A DNA stretch of 64,000 bases from Lentzea sp. NBRC 102530 (lineage in GTDB: Bacteria; Actinomycetota; Actinomycetes; Mycobacteriales; Pseudonocardiaceae). Below, one piece after another: positions 41,241-51,000 of this stretch. The stretch's first letter is position 1, and each line of letters starts with the position of its first letter. The stretch covers positions 62,001 through 126,000 of the forward strand of contig NZ_BSTF01000009.1 in NCBI RefSeq assembly GCF_030269365.1, in the 5' to 3' direction. A program made the translations under genes and the position numbers. The notes under the pieces are model-generated. The model was given only the letters and a program-made list of their open reading frames with translations, had not been told where the DNA came from and made no database searches.

Positions 41241-41257
41241 CTTGCACGTTGCGCAAG
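41241..41257 (+). promoter_or_regulatory. CTTGC/GCAAG dyad upstream of P450
   Basis: CTTGCACGTTGCGCAAG: arms CTTGC/GCAAG around 7 nt, 66 bp before the P450 start. TTGCGCAAG is also found upstream of the GH87 genes (47769-47777), so a shared regulator is possible. Confidence 0.4.
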
Positions 41258-41323
41258 TTTCGGTAACTTGGAGGTGACGCCGAGCCACGACCCGGTCACG
41301 CCGGGTCAGACAAGGGGAATCCC

Positions 41324-42565
41324 ATGACCACGGCCGAGCGGCAGCGCAAAGCGCAGGAGCTCTTCCGCCCGCAGCTGCCCGAGGAACTCGTCAACCGGGG
41401 CGGCTGCCCGTTCGACCCGAGCCGCGGGCTGACCGAGTTGAGCGAGCGCGGGCGGATCCACCGGATCGAGCACAACGGCGACGACGTCTGGCTCGTCACC
41501 GGGCACGACGAGGCGCGGGCGGTGCTGGCGGCGCCGCAGATGAGCTCGGACCGGATCAACAGCCCGCGCGCCAAGGCGATGCTCTCGCCGGAGTTGCACG
41601 CCGAGTTGTTCCCGCCGGAGCGACGGGCCGGGTCGTTCATCTTCATGGACGCGCCGGAGCACACCCGCTTCCGGCGGCTGCTCACCGGGCAGTTCACCGT
41701 GCGCAGGATGCGAGACCTCACGCCGCGCATCCACGAGATCGTCACCGCGCAGCTCGACGCGATGATCGAGAAGGGCGCGCCGGCGGACCTGGTGCACGAC
41801 TTCGCGTTGCCGGTGCCGTCGCTGGTGATCTGCGAGCTGCTGGGGGTCGACTACGGCGACCGCGACGAGTTCCAGAAGCGCACGGCCAAGCTGCTCAGTC
41901 TCAACACGACGGTGGACGAGCAGATCAGGAACACCACCGAGATGCGCGTCTTCATGAAGGGCCTGGTGCTAGGCAAGCGGGCCAATCCCGGAGACGACCT
42001 GCTGTCCGGGCTCGTGAAGGACACCGACCTCACCGACGACGAGCTGACGGGCATCGCGAACCTGCTGCTGATCGCCGGGCACGAGACGACGGCGAACATG
42101 CTGGCGCTCGGCACGTTCGCGTTGCTGGAGCACCCCGACCAGTGGGCGAAGCTGCGCGACAACCCCGAGCTGGTCGACAACGCGGTCGAGGAGTTGCTGC
42201 GCTACCTGTCGATCATCAGCTCCGGCGTCTCGCGGCACGCCAAGGAGGACGTCGTGATCGGCGGCGTCACCATCAGGGCCGGGGACACCGTCGTCGTGTC
42301 GGTGCCCGCGGTCAACCGGGACGACAGCCAGTACGACGACCCGCACGCGTTGCTGGTCGACCGGCCGCGCGGGCACCACGTGGCGTTCGGGCACGGCATC
42401 CACCAGTGCCTCGGACAGCAGCTCGCGCGGGTCGAGATGGTGGTCGGCTTCACGGAGCTGCTCAAGCGCCTGCCCGCGTTGAAGCTCGCCGTGCCCGCCG
42501 ACGAGGTGCCGCTGCGGACCGACATGTCGATCTACGGCGTGCACTCGCTCCCGGTCACCTGGTGA
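41324..42565 (+). CDS. Cytochrome P450
   Basis: 413 residues, bacterial class I length. I-helix AGHETTANML, K-helix ELLRYL (ExxR) and heme loop FGHGIHQCLGQQLARVE with ligand Cys362. Like many actinomycete CYP105/107-type enzymes it would hydroxylate a small hydrophobic molecule with electrons from a ferredoxin, but no ferredoxin or biosynthetic genes adjoin. ATG 41324 has AAGGGG upstream. It converges with a TetR gene, overlapping by 11 bp. Confidence 0.95.
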   Translation: MTTAERQRKAQELFRPQLPEELVNRGGCPFDPSRGLTELSERGRIHRIEHNGDDVWLVTGHDEARAVLAAPQMSSDRINSPRAKAMLSPELHAELFPPERRAGSFIFMDAPEHTRFRRLLTGQFTVRRMRDLTPRIHEIVTAQLDAMIEKGAPADLVHDFALPVPSLVICELLGVDYGDRDEFQKRTAKLLSLNTTVDEQIRNTTEMRVFMKGLVLGKRANPGDDLLSGLVKDTDLTDDELTGIANLLLIAGHETTANMLALGTFALLEHPDQWAKLRDNPELVDNAVEELLRYLSIISSGVSRHAKEDVVIGGVTIRAGDTVVVSVPAVNRDDSQYDDPHALLVDRPRGHHVAFGHGIHQCLGQQLARVEMVVGFTELLKRLPALKLAVPADEVPLRTDMSIYGVHSLPVTW

Positions 42566-43145
42566 ACCCGGCGCCGAGCTGGTCGATCATCCGGCCGACC
42601 AGCTCGGCCGCCGGGAAGCGCTCGGCGGCCTGGGGCGTGTCGAGCCACCACTGCACGACCGCGCGCATCGACGCGAGGATCGTCGAGGCCGTCACCGCCG
42701 GATACGGATCCACCAGGGGGTCCACGCCGCAGCGCACCGCGATGGCCGCCGCCAGCGCCTGTTCGCGGGCGGAGTAGGCGGCGAACACGTGCGGCAGCAG
42801 CGCGGGGTGCCTGCGCAGTTCGCGCAGCTGGCGGAGCCGTTCGAGGTCGACGTGGCGCGGATAGATCGAGTTCACGGCCTCGCGCAACGCCACCAGCACC
42901 GGTTCGTCGGCCGGGCGCGCGGCGAACTCCTCCACGAACGCGAGCGCGGTGGCCGTGTCACCGGCGACGACCGCTTCCTCCTTGGAGGAGAAGTAGTTGA
43001 AGAACGTCCGCAACGAGACACCGGCCGCCCGCGCGATCTGATCCACCGTCACCCGGTCGAAGCCGTGCTCCACGCACAGACTCCAGGCGGCGTCGCCCAG
43101 GGCTTCCCTGGTCGCCGCCTTCTTGCGTTCACGCAGGCCCGTCAC
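42555..43145 (-). CDS. TetR-family regulator
   Basis: 196 residues: HTH VDQIARAAGVSLRTFFNYFSSK and helical ligand domain. GTG 43145 has TACTCT 7 nt upstream (leaderless). It is convergent with the P450 and divergent from the large subtilase gene. Closely similar in its HTH to the efflux repressor at 24139, so the operator may be related, though no TTGCAGT dyad is seen upstream here. Confidence 0.9.
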   Translation of the reverse strand: MTGLRERKKAATREALGDAAWSLCVEHGFDRVTVDQIARAAGVSLRTFFNYFSSKEEAVVAGDTATALAFVEEFAARPADEPVLVALREAVNSIYPRHVDLERLRQLRELRRHPALLPHVFAAYSAREQALAAAIAVRCGVDPLVDPYPAVTASTILASMRAVVQWWLDTPQAAERFPAAELVGRMIDQLGAGFTR

Positions 43146-43251
43146 GGCAAAAAGAGTAAAGCGTACCGGAAATTGGTGTAGACCTTGTCTGGGATGTGAG
43201 CGCCTCACTACGGTCCGTGAGACCGCTCCCACAGACATCACGGAGGACCGG

Positions 43252-46200
43252 GTGCGCCCACTCGGAGTCGTCGTACTGGCCGGGGCCCTGCTGACCGCGG
43301 GCCACGCCCACGCCTCACCCCCACCTGCGGAAACGTCGCCCGCGCCCACCCGCGCGGTCACGTTGATCACCGGTGATCAAGTCCTGACCGGACAAAGAGC
43401 GATCAAACCGGCACCAGGCCGTGAACGCGTCCTGTTCTCCTCCTACCGGGTGGGCGGGCACGAGTACGTGGTGCCGCACGACGCCATCCCGATGATCGCG
43501 GACGGCCGCCTCGACGAACGCCTCTTCGACGTCACCGAACTGGCCACTTACGACGGTGCCCTCCCGGTCATCGTGACCTACCCGCGCGGCACCCTGACCG
43601 CGCAGGCGCAGCCCGGCCTCCAGTTGCGCAGCATCAACGGCGTGGCGTTCGACGCCGTCAAGACCCCGCTCGCGGGCGGCCAGTCGCTGACGGCCTCGGG
43701 TGCGGAGAAGATCTGGCTCGACGCGAAGCGCCGGGCGAACCTCGACCGCAGCGTCGCGCAGATCAACGCGCCCGCCGCGTACACCGCGGGCCTGACGGGC
43801 AAGGGCGTCAAGGTCGCCGTGCTCGACACCGGCGTCGACAACACCCACCCGGACCTCGCCGACCGCGAGATCGGCGAGCGCAACTTCTCGTCCTCCGCGG
43901 ACAACGTCGACCGCTACGGCCACGGCACGCACGTGGCGTCGATCGTCGCGGGCACCGGCGCGAAGAGCGGCGGCAAGTACCACGGCGTCGCGCCCGACGC
44001 GCAGATCCTCGACGTGAAGGTGCTGGGGGACAACGGTTCCGGCAACGACAGCGGGATCATCGCCGGCATGGAGTGGGCGGTCGAGCAGGGTGCCCAGATC
44101 ATCAACATGAGCCTCGGCGGCTACGACACCCCCGAGGTCGACCCCCTCGAAGAGGCCGTCAACCGCCTCACCGCCGAGAAGGGCGCGCTGTTCGTCGTGG
44201 CGGCGGGCAACCTCGGCCCGGCCGCCCGCACGATCGGCTCGCCCGGCAGCGCCGTCTCCGCGCTGACCGTCGGCGCCGTCGACCGCGACGACAGGATCGC
44301 GGAGTTCTCGGCGCGCGGCCCGTCGCAGTCCAGGACGCTCAAGCCCGACCTGACCGCCCCCGGCGTCGGCATCGTCGCCGCGCTGCACGCCGCGGGCAGG
44401 ATCGGCTCGCCCGTCGTCGACGGCTACACCGGCCTCGACGGCACGTCGATGGCGACCCCGCACGTCGCGGGCGCCGCGGCGCTGCTGAGCCAGCAGCACC
44501 CCGGCCTCACCGGCGCGGAACTCAAGGCCAAGCTCACCGGCACGGCGACGCCGACGTCCGGGCCCACGCCGTTCGAGCAGGGCACCGGCCGGGTGGACGT
44601 GGCGAAACTGATCAAGCAGAACGTCACCTCGTCCCCGACCAGCGTCGACTTCGGCGCGCACCAGTGGCCGCACACCGGTGAGGCCGCGCTGACCCGCGAG
44701 ATCACCTATTCCAACGCGGGCTCCGAGGCCGTGACGCTCGACCTGTCGGCGGACACGAACGGCTCGTTGTTCAGCGTCTCGCCCGCACAGCTCACGGTTC
44801 CGGCCGGCGGCACGGCGAAGGCCACCGTCACCGCGGACATCGCGAAGCAGCCCGCGGGTGGCGTGTTCGGCGGCGCGGTCGTCGCGAGCGGCCTGCGCAC
44901 CGCCGTCGTCGCGGACCTCGAGGTCGAGAGCTACGACGTCGAGGTCGTCGGCGTCGAACGGACCGGCGCCACCACGACGTCGACGTTCGCCAGCATGATC
45001 AACGTCGACACCGGCGCCCGCGTGTGGCCGAACTCCGCCACGGGCGTCGCCCGCGTGGCCAAGGGCCGCTACATCCTGACGGGCAGCGTGATGTCGTCGT
45101 CCGGCGCGTACACACACGACGTCGTCAACTACCCGAACCTGACCGTCACCGGCGCCACGACGATCGAACTCGACGCCCGCAAGGCCAAGCCGGTCAAGGT
45201 GACCCTGCCGGTGACCGCGCAACTGTCGTTGCTGCAGACCGGTTTCGAACGCGTCGTCAACGGAACCAGTTACACGATCGGCAACTTCTCGGTCGGCGGC
45301 TTCATCGACCACCTCGGCGTGGCGAGCATCGGCCCCGATTCGAAGGAGGTCACCGGCAAGATCGCGACCTTCTGGACCGCGGGCTCCGACTTCTACGGAC
45401 TGGCCTGGTACAGCAAGGGTTCCGCGCCGACCGGCCTGACCAGGACGGTAGCGCGCAAGGACCTCGCGTCCGTCCGCGTCGACATGCCGGCGCTGAAGCC
45501 GGGCCAGACCGCCTCCATCGGCCACACCTCGTCGCCCGAGGGCCGTGCCGACTGGACGTACGGCTCGCTGGACAACTTCGTCCCCGGCCCGCGCACCGAG
45601 TACTACGGCGGCGACGGCGGCGACTGGTCCCGCCGCTTCAACCTGTTCGACGAGACCGGCAACCTCGGCTCGCTGAGCACGCCGCTGCGCCACTACAAGC
45701 CGGGCCGTTCCTACGTGGAACCGTTCAACCGCGCGGTGTTCGGCCCGGCCCTGCCCGAGACGCGCGACATCCCGCACTCGTTCCGCACGGGTGACTTCGT
45801 CCGCATCACCGTCCCGCTCCACGGCGACAACGCGGGCAACGAGGGCTACTCCCCCGTCACCGCGGCCAGGACCGTCCTCTACCGCGACGACACCAAGGTC
45901 CTCGACTCGGACCAGCCTGGCTGGGGCCTGGCCGACGTCCAGCCGGGCGCCGCGAACTACCGCCTCGAAGCGTCCGCGACGCGCCCCGGACCCTTGAGCT
46001 CGACGGTGTCCGGCGTGTGGACGTTCCGCAGCGACACGACGGCGAAGCAGACCGCCCTGCCGCTGTCCGTCATCCGCTTCACCCCGCAACTGGACGACGA
46101 GGGCTACGGCCGCGCCGGCCAGATGCTCGCCGTGCCGCTGTCCACCCAGTCCCAGGTGGACTCGGTCCGCGTGACGTCCGTCGAGGTCTCCTACGACGGC

Positions 46201-46350
46201 GGCACGACGTGGAAGCGCACGCAGATCACCGGCAACCGCGTGCTGCTCGCCCACCCGAAGGACGCCAAGTCGGTCTCCCTGCGCGCCAGGGCGTCCGGCC
46301 ACGGCCAGACCGTGGAGCAGACGATCATCAGCGCGTACCTGCTCCGCTGA
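43252..46350 (+). CDS. Large secreted subtilisin-like protease
   Basis: 1032 residues. Signal peptide (VVVLAGALLTAGHAHA), propeptide to about residue 170, S8 domain with Asp192 (VLDTGVDNTHPD), His224 (GHGTHVASIVAG) and Ser399 (GTSMATPHVAGAAAL), then about 600 residues of beta-sandwich repeats, as in the ~1100-residue streptomycete subtilases. GTG 43252 follows GGAGG. It degrades proteins outside the cell. A strong terminator follows, so the S9 gene has its own transcript or reads through. Confidence 0.94.
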   Translation: MRPLGVVVLAGALLTAGHAHASPPPAETSPAPTRAVTLITGDQVLTGQRAIKPAPGRERVLFSSYRVGGHEYVVPHDAIPMIADGRLDERLFDVTELATYDGALPVIVTYPRGTLTAQAQPGLQLRSINGVAFDAVKTPLAGGQSLTASGAEKIWLDAKRRANLDRSVAQINAPAAYTAGLTGKGVKVAVLDTGVDNTHPDLADREIGERNFSSSADNVDRYGHGTHVASIVAGTGAKSGGKYHGVAPDAQILDVKVLGDNGSGNDSGIIAGMEWAVEQGAQIINMSLGGYDTPEVDPLEEAVNRLTAEKGALFVVAAGNLGPAARTIGSPGSAVSALTVGAVDRDDRIAEFSARGPSQSRTLKPDLTAPGVGIVAALHAAGRIGSPVVDGYTGLDGTSMATPHVAGAAALLSQQHPGLTGAELKAKLTGTATPTSGPTPFEQGTGRVDVAKLIKQNVTSSPTSVDFGAHQWPHTGEAALTREITYSNAGSEAVTLDLSADTNGSLFSVSPAQLTVPAGGTAKATVTADIAKQPAGGVFGGAVVASGLRTAVVADLEVESYDVEVVGVERTGATTTSTFASMINVDTGARVWPNSATGVARVAKGRYILTGSVMSSSGAYTHDVVNYPNLTVTGATTIELDARKAKPVKVTLPVTAQLSLLQTGFERVVNGTSYTIGNFSVGGFIDHLGVASIGPDSKEVTGKIATFWTAGSDFYGLAWYSKGSAPTGLTRTVARKDLASVRVDMPALKPGQTASIGHTSSPEGRADWTYGSLDNFVPGPRTEYYGGDGGDWSRRFNLFDETGNLGSLSTPLRHYKPGRSYVEPFNRAVFGPALPETRDIPHSFRTGDFVRITVPLHGDNAGNEGYSPVTAARTVLYRDDTKVLDSDQPGWGLADVQPGAANYRLEASATRPGPLSSTVSGVWTFRSDTTAKQTALPLSVIRFTPQLDDEGYGRAGQMLAVPLSTQSQVDSVRVTSVEVSYDGGTTWKRTQITGNRVLLAHPKDAKSVSLRARASGHGQTVEQTIISAYLLR

Positions 46351-46357
46351 GCAAGGC

Positions 46358-46400
46358 GCCCGCGCGCTCCCGAGCCCACGAGGCGGAGGAGCGCGCGGGC
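46358..46400 (+). terminator. Intrinsic terminator after subtilase gene
   Basis: GCCCGCGCGCTCC pairs with GGAGCGCGCGGGC over 13 bp, with a 17-nt loop, 7 nt after the stop and followed by CCTCTTC. Confidence 0.85.
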
Positions 46401-46463
46401 CTCTTCGGCGCGTGCTCGCCCGCACGACCTGTGGTCAGCTGGAGAGCGAGCGAAGGAGTGAGC

Positions 46464-47765
46464 GTGCGCGAGCTGACCGACGAGATCGTCGTCTCCCACC
46501 GCCCCCAGCCGCCCCGCCCGGCGCCCGCCGGGGTGCGCGTCCCCGGTCGCCACGTCGCCGAGACCGCGCGGCACCCGGACGGCCGCCTCGCCGTGATCAC
46601 CTGGTCGGCGCCGGAGATCGACCCCGGTCTGCTGCACCCAGCGCTGCACGTCGTCTCTCCCGACGGCACGATCACCGACCTCGGCCCGACCCCGGCGGAC
46701 GCCGGTGCACCGGTGTGGTGGGGCGACGAGGTGTGTTACCTGGCGCTGACACCACCGCTCCTGCAGGCCGGCAACGCCGTGTTCGACCAGCGTCACCGCA
46801 ACCTCACCGAGGGCGTGCTCGCGTGCCCGGTGGACCTCGTGCAGGACGACGGGAACGCTCCGGTCGTGGTGGTGGCGGCCGGGCTGGACACGGAGTTCCA
46901 CCGGCTGGGGTCCGATGCCCTCGCGCACGCCGGGTCGTGCCTGCCGCCGGACCGCGACGGGCTGCTCGGGCTCGTCCGCGGTTCCCACCTGCCGCCCGCG
47001 TACCGCGACCTCGACGGCATCGGCTGGGGGACGCAGGAACGCCTGAGCTACCGGGCCCGTGACGGGCTCATCCTCGCCGGGCTGCTCGTCCTGCCCCTGG
47101 GCCGGACGCGGGAGGACGGGCCGTTCCCGCTCGTCACGATCGTGCACGGCGGGCCGTACGACCGGTTCGCCGACAGCCTGCAGCTGCACTGGGTGCCGTC
47201 GGCGCAGTGGTTCGCGCACCAGGGCATCGCGACGTTCCTGCCCAACCCGCGCGGCGGCCTGGGGCACGGGCACGAGTTCGCCGCGCGGGTCGGCGGCAGG
47301 GTCGGGCTGGAGGAGTGGCACGACATCGAGGACGGCCTCGACCTGCTCGTCGCGCACGGGGTCGCGCACCCGGACAGGCTCGGCATCGCGGGCTGGAGCC
47401 ACGGCGGGTTCATGGCCGCCTGGGCCACCACCAGGACCGGCAGGTTCCGGGCCGCGCTGGTCGGTGCGGGGATCTCGGACTGGCCGCGGCAGGTCCAGCA
47501 CGGCGAGTGGGGCGCCTTCGAGGCCGCGCTCGCCGACACCCCAGAGCTCAGCCCGATCACGTACGCCCACGAGATCACCACGCCGATGTTGATCGTGCAC
47601 GGCGCCGAGGACACCAACGTCCCGGTGGAGCAAGCCGAGCTGTTGCACGCGGCGGTCCGGCACTCCGAACTGGTCGTGTACCCCGGCGAGGGGCACTCGC
47701 TGCGGCAGCGTGAGCACAGGCTGGATCTGCTGAACCGAGCCAGAAGGTTGTTCGCGAAGCTCTGA
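46464..47765 (+). CDS. S9 prolyl-oligopeptidase-family peptidase
   Basis: 433 residues, short for the family: only a small N-terminal region (about 190 residues) replaces the full propeller. Catalytic domain: Ser312 (GWSHGGFMAAW), Asp383 (GAEDTNVP), His411 (GEGHSLR), with VHGGPYDRF as oxyanion region. No signal peptide, so it probably cleaves peptides in the cytoplasm, fitting uptake of products from the secreted proteases. GTG 46464 has AAGGAG 5 nt upstream; GTG 46458 overlaps that site. Confidence 0.9.
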   Translation: MRELTDEIVVSHRPQPPRPAPAGVRVPGRHVAETARHPDGRLAVITWSAPEIDPGLLHPALHVVSPDGTITDLGPTPADAGAPVWWGDEVCYLALTPPLLQAGNAVFDQRHRNLTEGVLACPVDLVQDDGNAPVVVVAAGLDTEFHRLGSDALAHAGSCLPPDRDGLLGLVRGSHLPPAYRDLDGIGWGTQERLSYRARDGLILAGLLVLPLGRTREDGPFPLVTIVHGGPYDRFADSLQLHWVPSAQWFAHQGIATFLPNPRGGLGHGHEFAARVGGRVGLEEWHDIEDGLDLLVAHGVAHPDRLGIAGWSHGGFMAAWATTRTGRFRAALVGAGISDWPRQVQHGEWGAFEAALADTPELSPITYAHEITTPMLIVHGAEDTNVPVEQAELLHAAVRHSELVVYPGEGHSLRQREHRLDLLNRARRLFAKL

Positions 47766-47772
47766 AATTTGC

Positions 47773-47824
47773 GCAAGCCTTACGCAACGTCAGCAAGTGC
47801 AGAGCAAGCCGACGCAAGCGCAAG
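47773..47824. repeat. Helically phased GCAAG array
   Basis: GCAAG/GCAAC occurs at 47773, 47784, 47793, 47804, 47814 and 47820, that is mostly 9-11 bp apart and so on one face of the helix. It begins just after the S9 stop and 310 bp before the first GH87 gene. It may be a multi-site protein-binding region. Confidence 0.4.
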
Positions 47825-47852
47825 TATCGAGATCCCATCAATTTTCCGGGCA

Positions 47853-47868
47853 GGTTCGGGCCCGAACC
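47853..47868. promoter_or_regulatory. 16-bp perfect palindrome
   Basis: GGTTCGGGCCCGAACC, with another CCCGAACC at 47872-47879. Operator-like, in the GH87 upstream region; as RNA it could also be a terminator stem for the S9 gene. Confidence 0.45.
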
Positions 47869-47961
47869 GCCCCCGAACCCGTCTGTCCAGCCGCTGGTGA
47901 TCGCCCTTGCGCACGCTGGGACACTGTTCGGACACGGGAATGAACCTGGGTCTTTCCTGTT

Positions 47962-47973
47962 CAGAGCGCTCTG
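47962..47973 (+). promoter_or_regulatory. LacI-type operator upstream of GH87 genes
   Basis: CAGAGCGCTCTG is a perfect 12-bp palindrome with the central GAGCGCTC of actinomycete LacI-family sites such as CebR. AAATTTGCGCAA follows at 47978-47989, repeating the sequence at 47766-47776, and TAATCT at 48010 may be a -10 box. Sugar-controlled repression of the GH87 operon is the likely role. Confidence 0.55.
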
Positions 47974-48082
47974 TCGCAAATTTGCGCAATCACGTCGAGA
48001 TATTGCGGTAATCTGCTGGTCACTTCTACGGTGAGGCGCGCCACACCCCCTCGCGTCCCCACCGAGAAGGGCCAAGCACGCC

Positions 48083-51000
48083 ATGTCACTGACGACACGC
48101 GCTCGCTCCCTGCTAGCCCCGGCAACCGCATTGATCACCGCAGCGGCGACCCTGACCTTCGTCCCTGCCGCCCAGGCCGCGCCGGTCAGCCTCGACCTCG
48201 CCAAGCAGACCCGCATCAGCGAAGTCACCCTGACCAGCGCCGAGAACAGCACCGAGACGTTCGCCGTGCAGACGAGCCTCGACGGCAGAGGCTGGTCGAC
48301 GCTGGTCGCGGAACGACCACACACGTTCCAGCACGGCAAGGTCACCTTCAAGGTCGACCCGACGCTGGTCAAGCACGTCCGCGCCACCAGGACCACGGCC
48401 AAGCTCGCCGTCCGGGAAGCGGACGCGAGCGCGAAACTCCAGGCGTCGTACACGGCCAGCAGCACCAACCAGAACTACGGGCCGGGCAACGCGGGCGACG
48501 GCAACCAGTCGACCTACTGGGAGAGCGCGAACAACGCCTTCCCGCAGTGGCTGCAGGCCGATCTCGGCGCGGCGGTCAAGGCGGACCGGGTCGTGCTGAA
48601 GCTGCCGACCGGCGGGTGGGGCGCGCGCACCCAGACCCTCGCGGTGCAGGGCAGCACGGACGGCACCAACTTCACCGATCTCGCCCCCAGCAGGGGTTAC
48701 GAGTTCAACCCGACCTCCAACAGCACCGTGACCATCGACTTCACCGCCGCCACCACGCGCTACGTCCGGCTGCGGATCACCGCGAACACCGGCTGGCCCG
48801 CCGGCCAGATCAGCGAGTTCGAGGTGCAGGGCCCGACCGGTGGTGACACCCAGGCACCTTCGGCACCGGGCAACCTCGCCTTCACCCAGCCTCAGTCCGG
48901 GCAGATCCGGCTGACCTGGAACGCCAGCACGGACAACGTCGGCGTCACCGGCTACGACGTCTACGCCAACGGCACGCTGCGCACGAGCGTCACCGGCACG
49001 ACGTTCACCGACAGCCAGCCCGACGGCCTGCGGGTGAGCTACCACGTGATCGCCAAGGACGCGGCCGGCAACCAGTCCCCCGCCAGCAACACCGTCACGC
49101 GCGAGGGCGCCACCGGCACGAACCTGGCGCAGGGCAAGCCCGTCACGGCGAACAACAACGTGCACGACTTCGTCGCCGCCAACGCCAACGACGGCAACGT
49201 GCAGACCTACTGGGAGTCCAACGGCCTCCCGGGCACGCTGACCGTCCAGCTGGGGTCGAACGCGGACGTCAGCTCCGTCGCGCTGAAGCTCAACCCCGAC
49301 ACCGCGTGGGGTGCCCGCACGCAGAACATCGAGGTCCTCGGCCGCGAACAGAACGCGACGAGCTTCACCAGCCTCGCCCCCGGCCGCGACTACCGCTTCG
49401 ACCCCGCGACCGGCAACAGCGTCACCATCAACACCTCGGGACGCGTCGCCGACCTCCAGGTGCGCGGCACGTCCAACACCGGTGCTCCCGGCACGCAGGT
49501 GGCGGAGATCCAGGTGTTCGGCACCCCTGCCCCGAACCCCGACCTCACCGTCACCGCCACGTCGTTCACGCCGGCCGCGCCCGTCGAGACCGACCAGATC
49601 ACCTTGAACGCCACCGTCCGCAACGCGGGCACGGCGGCGAGCACCACGACGGACGTGACGTTCTTCCTCGGCACCACCGCGGTCGGAACGGCCACCGTCG
49701 GCGCGCTCGCCGCCGGTGCGCAGGCGAACGTCAGCACGACGATCTCCGCGCGCCCGGAAGGGTCCTACGAGTACACCGCGAAGGTCGACGAGACCAAGAA
49801 GGTCGCGGAGCAGAACGAGACCAACAACGCCCGCATCCACCCGTCCCCGCTCGTGGTCACCCCGGTCCCGAGCTCGGACCTGGTCGCTGTGCCGACCTGG
49901 TCGCCCAGCAACCCCGCCAACGGCCAGACCACGACGTTCAGCGTCGCGATCAAGAACCAGGGCTCGATCAACAGCGCGTCCGGCGCCCACGGCATCACGG
50001 TCACGATCCTGAACAGCAGCGGCCAGACCGTCCGCACCCTGACCGGCAGCCACACCGGCGTGATCAACGCGGGCGCCACCACGGCGGCGGTCAACGTCGG
50101 CACGTGGCCCGCCGCGGACGGCCGCTACACGGTCCGCACCGCCATCGCCAACGACGGCAACGAGATCCCGGCCAAGCAGCCCAACAACACCAGTGAGCAG
50201 GCGCTGTTCATCGGCCGCGGCGCGAGCGTTCCGTGGCAGCACGTCGAGGCCGAGGACGCGACCATCGGCGGTGGCGCGCAGGTGCTGAGTCCGAACAGGA
50301 CGATCGGCGACCTCGCCGGTGAGGCGTCCGGCCGCCGCGCCGTCACGCTGAACGGCACCGGCCAGTCGGTCGAGTTCACCACCGGCGCCCCGACCAACAC
50401 CCTCGTCACCCGCTTCTCCATCCCGGACAGCTCCGGTGGCGGCGGCATCACCAGCACCCTCAACGTCTACGTCAACGGCCAGTTCCACAAGGCCATCGAC
50501 CTGACGTCGAAGTACATGTGGCTCTACGGCAACGAGGCGTCCCCGGGCAACTCTCCGGGAGCGGGCGGGCCGCGCCACATCTACGACGAGGCGAACGTGA
50601 TGCTCAACTCGACGTTCCCGGCGGGCACGAAGATCAAGCTGCAGAAGGACGCGGCCAACACCACGAACTACGCGATCGACTTCGTGAACTTCGAACAGGT
50701 GCAGGCCGCCGGAAACCCCGACGCGGCGCGCTACGCCGTGCCCGCCGGGTTCACCCACCAGGACGTGCAGAACGCGCTCGACCGCGTCCGCATGGACACC
50801 ACGGGCAACCTGATCGGCGTCTACCTGCCTGCGGGCACCTACCCGACGCAGCAGAAGTTCAACGTCTACGGCAAGGCCGTCCGCGTGATCGGTGCCGGTC
50901 CCTGGTTCACCCGGTTCCAGGCCCCGCTCACCCAGGAGAACACCGACCTCGGCTTCTCCGCCCAGTCGTCCGCGAGCGGCTCGACCTTCAGCGGGTTCGC

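Noticed and set aside
41324..42565. P450 as part of a natural-product cluster
   Set aside because: Neighbours are regulators, a VOC protein and proteases; no PKS, NRPS, terpene or RiPP enzymes are seen.
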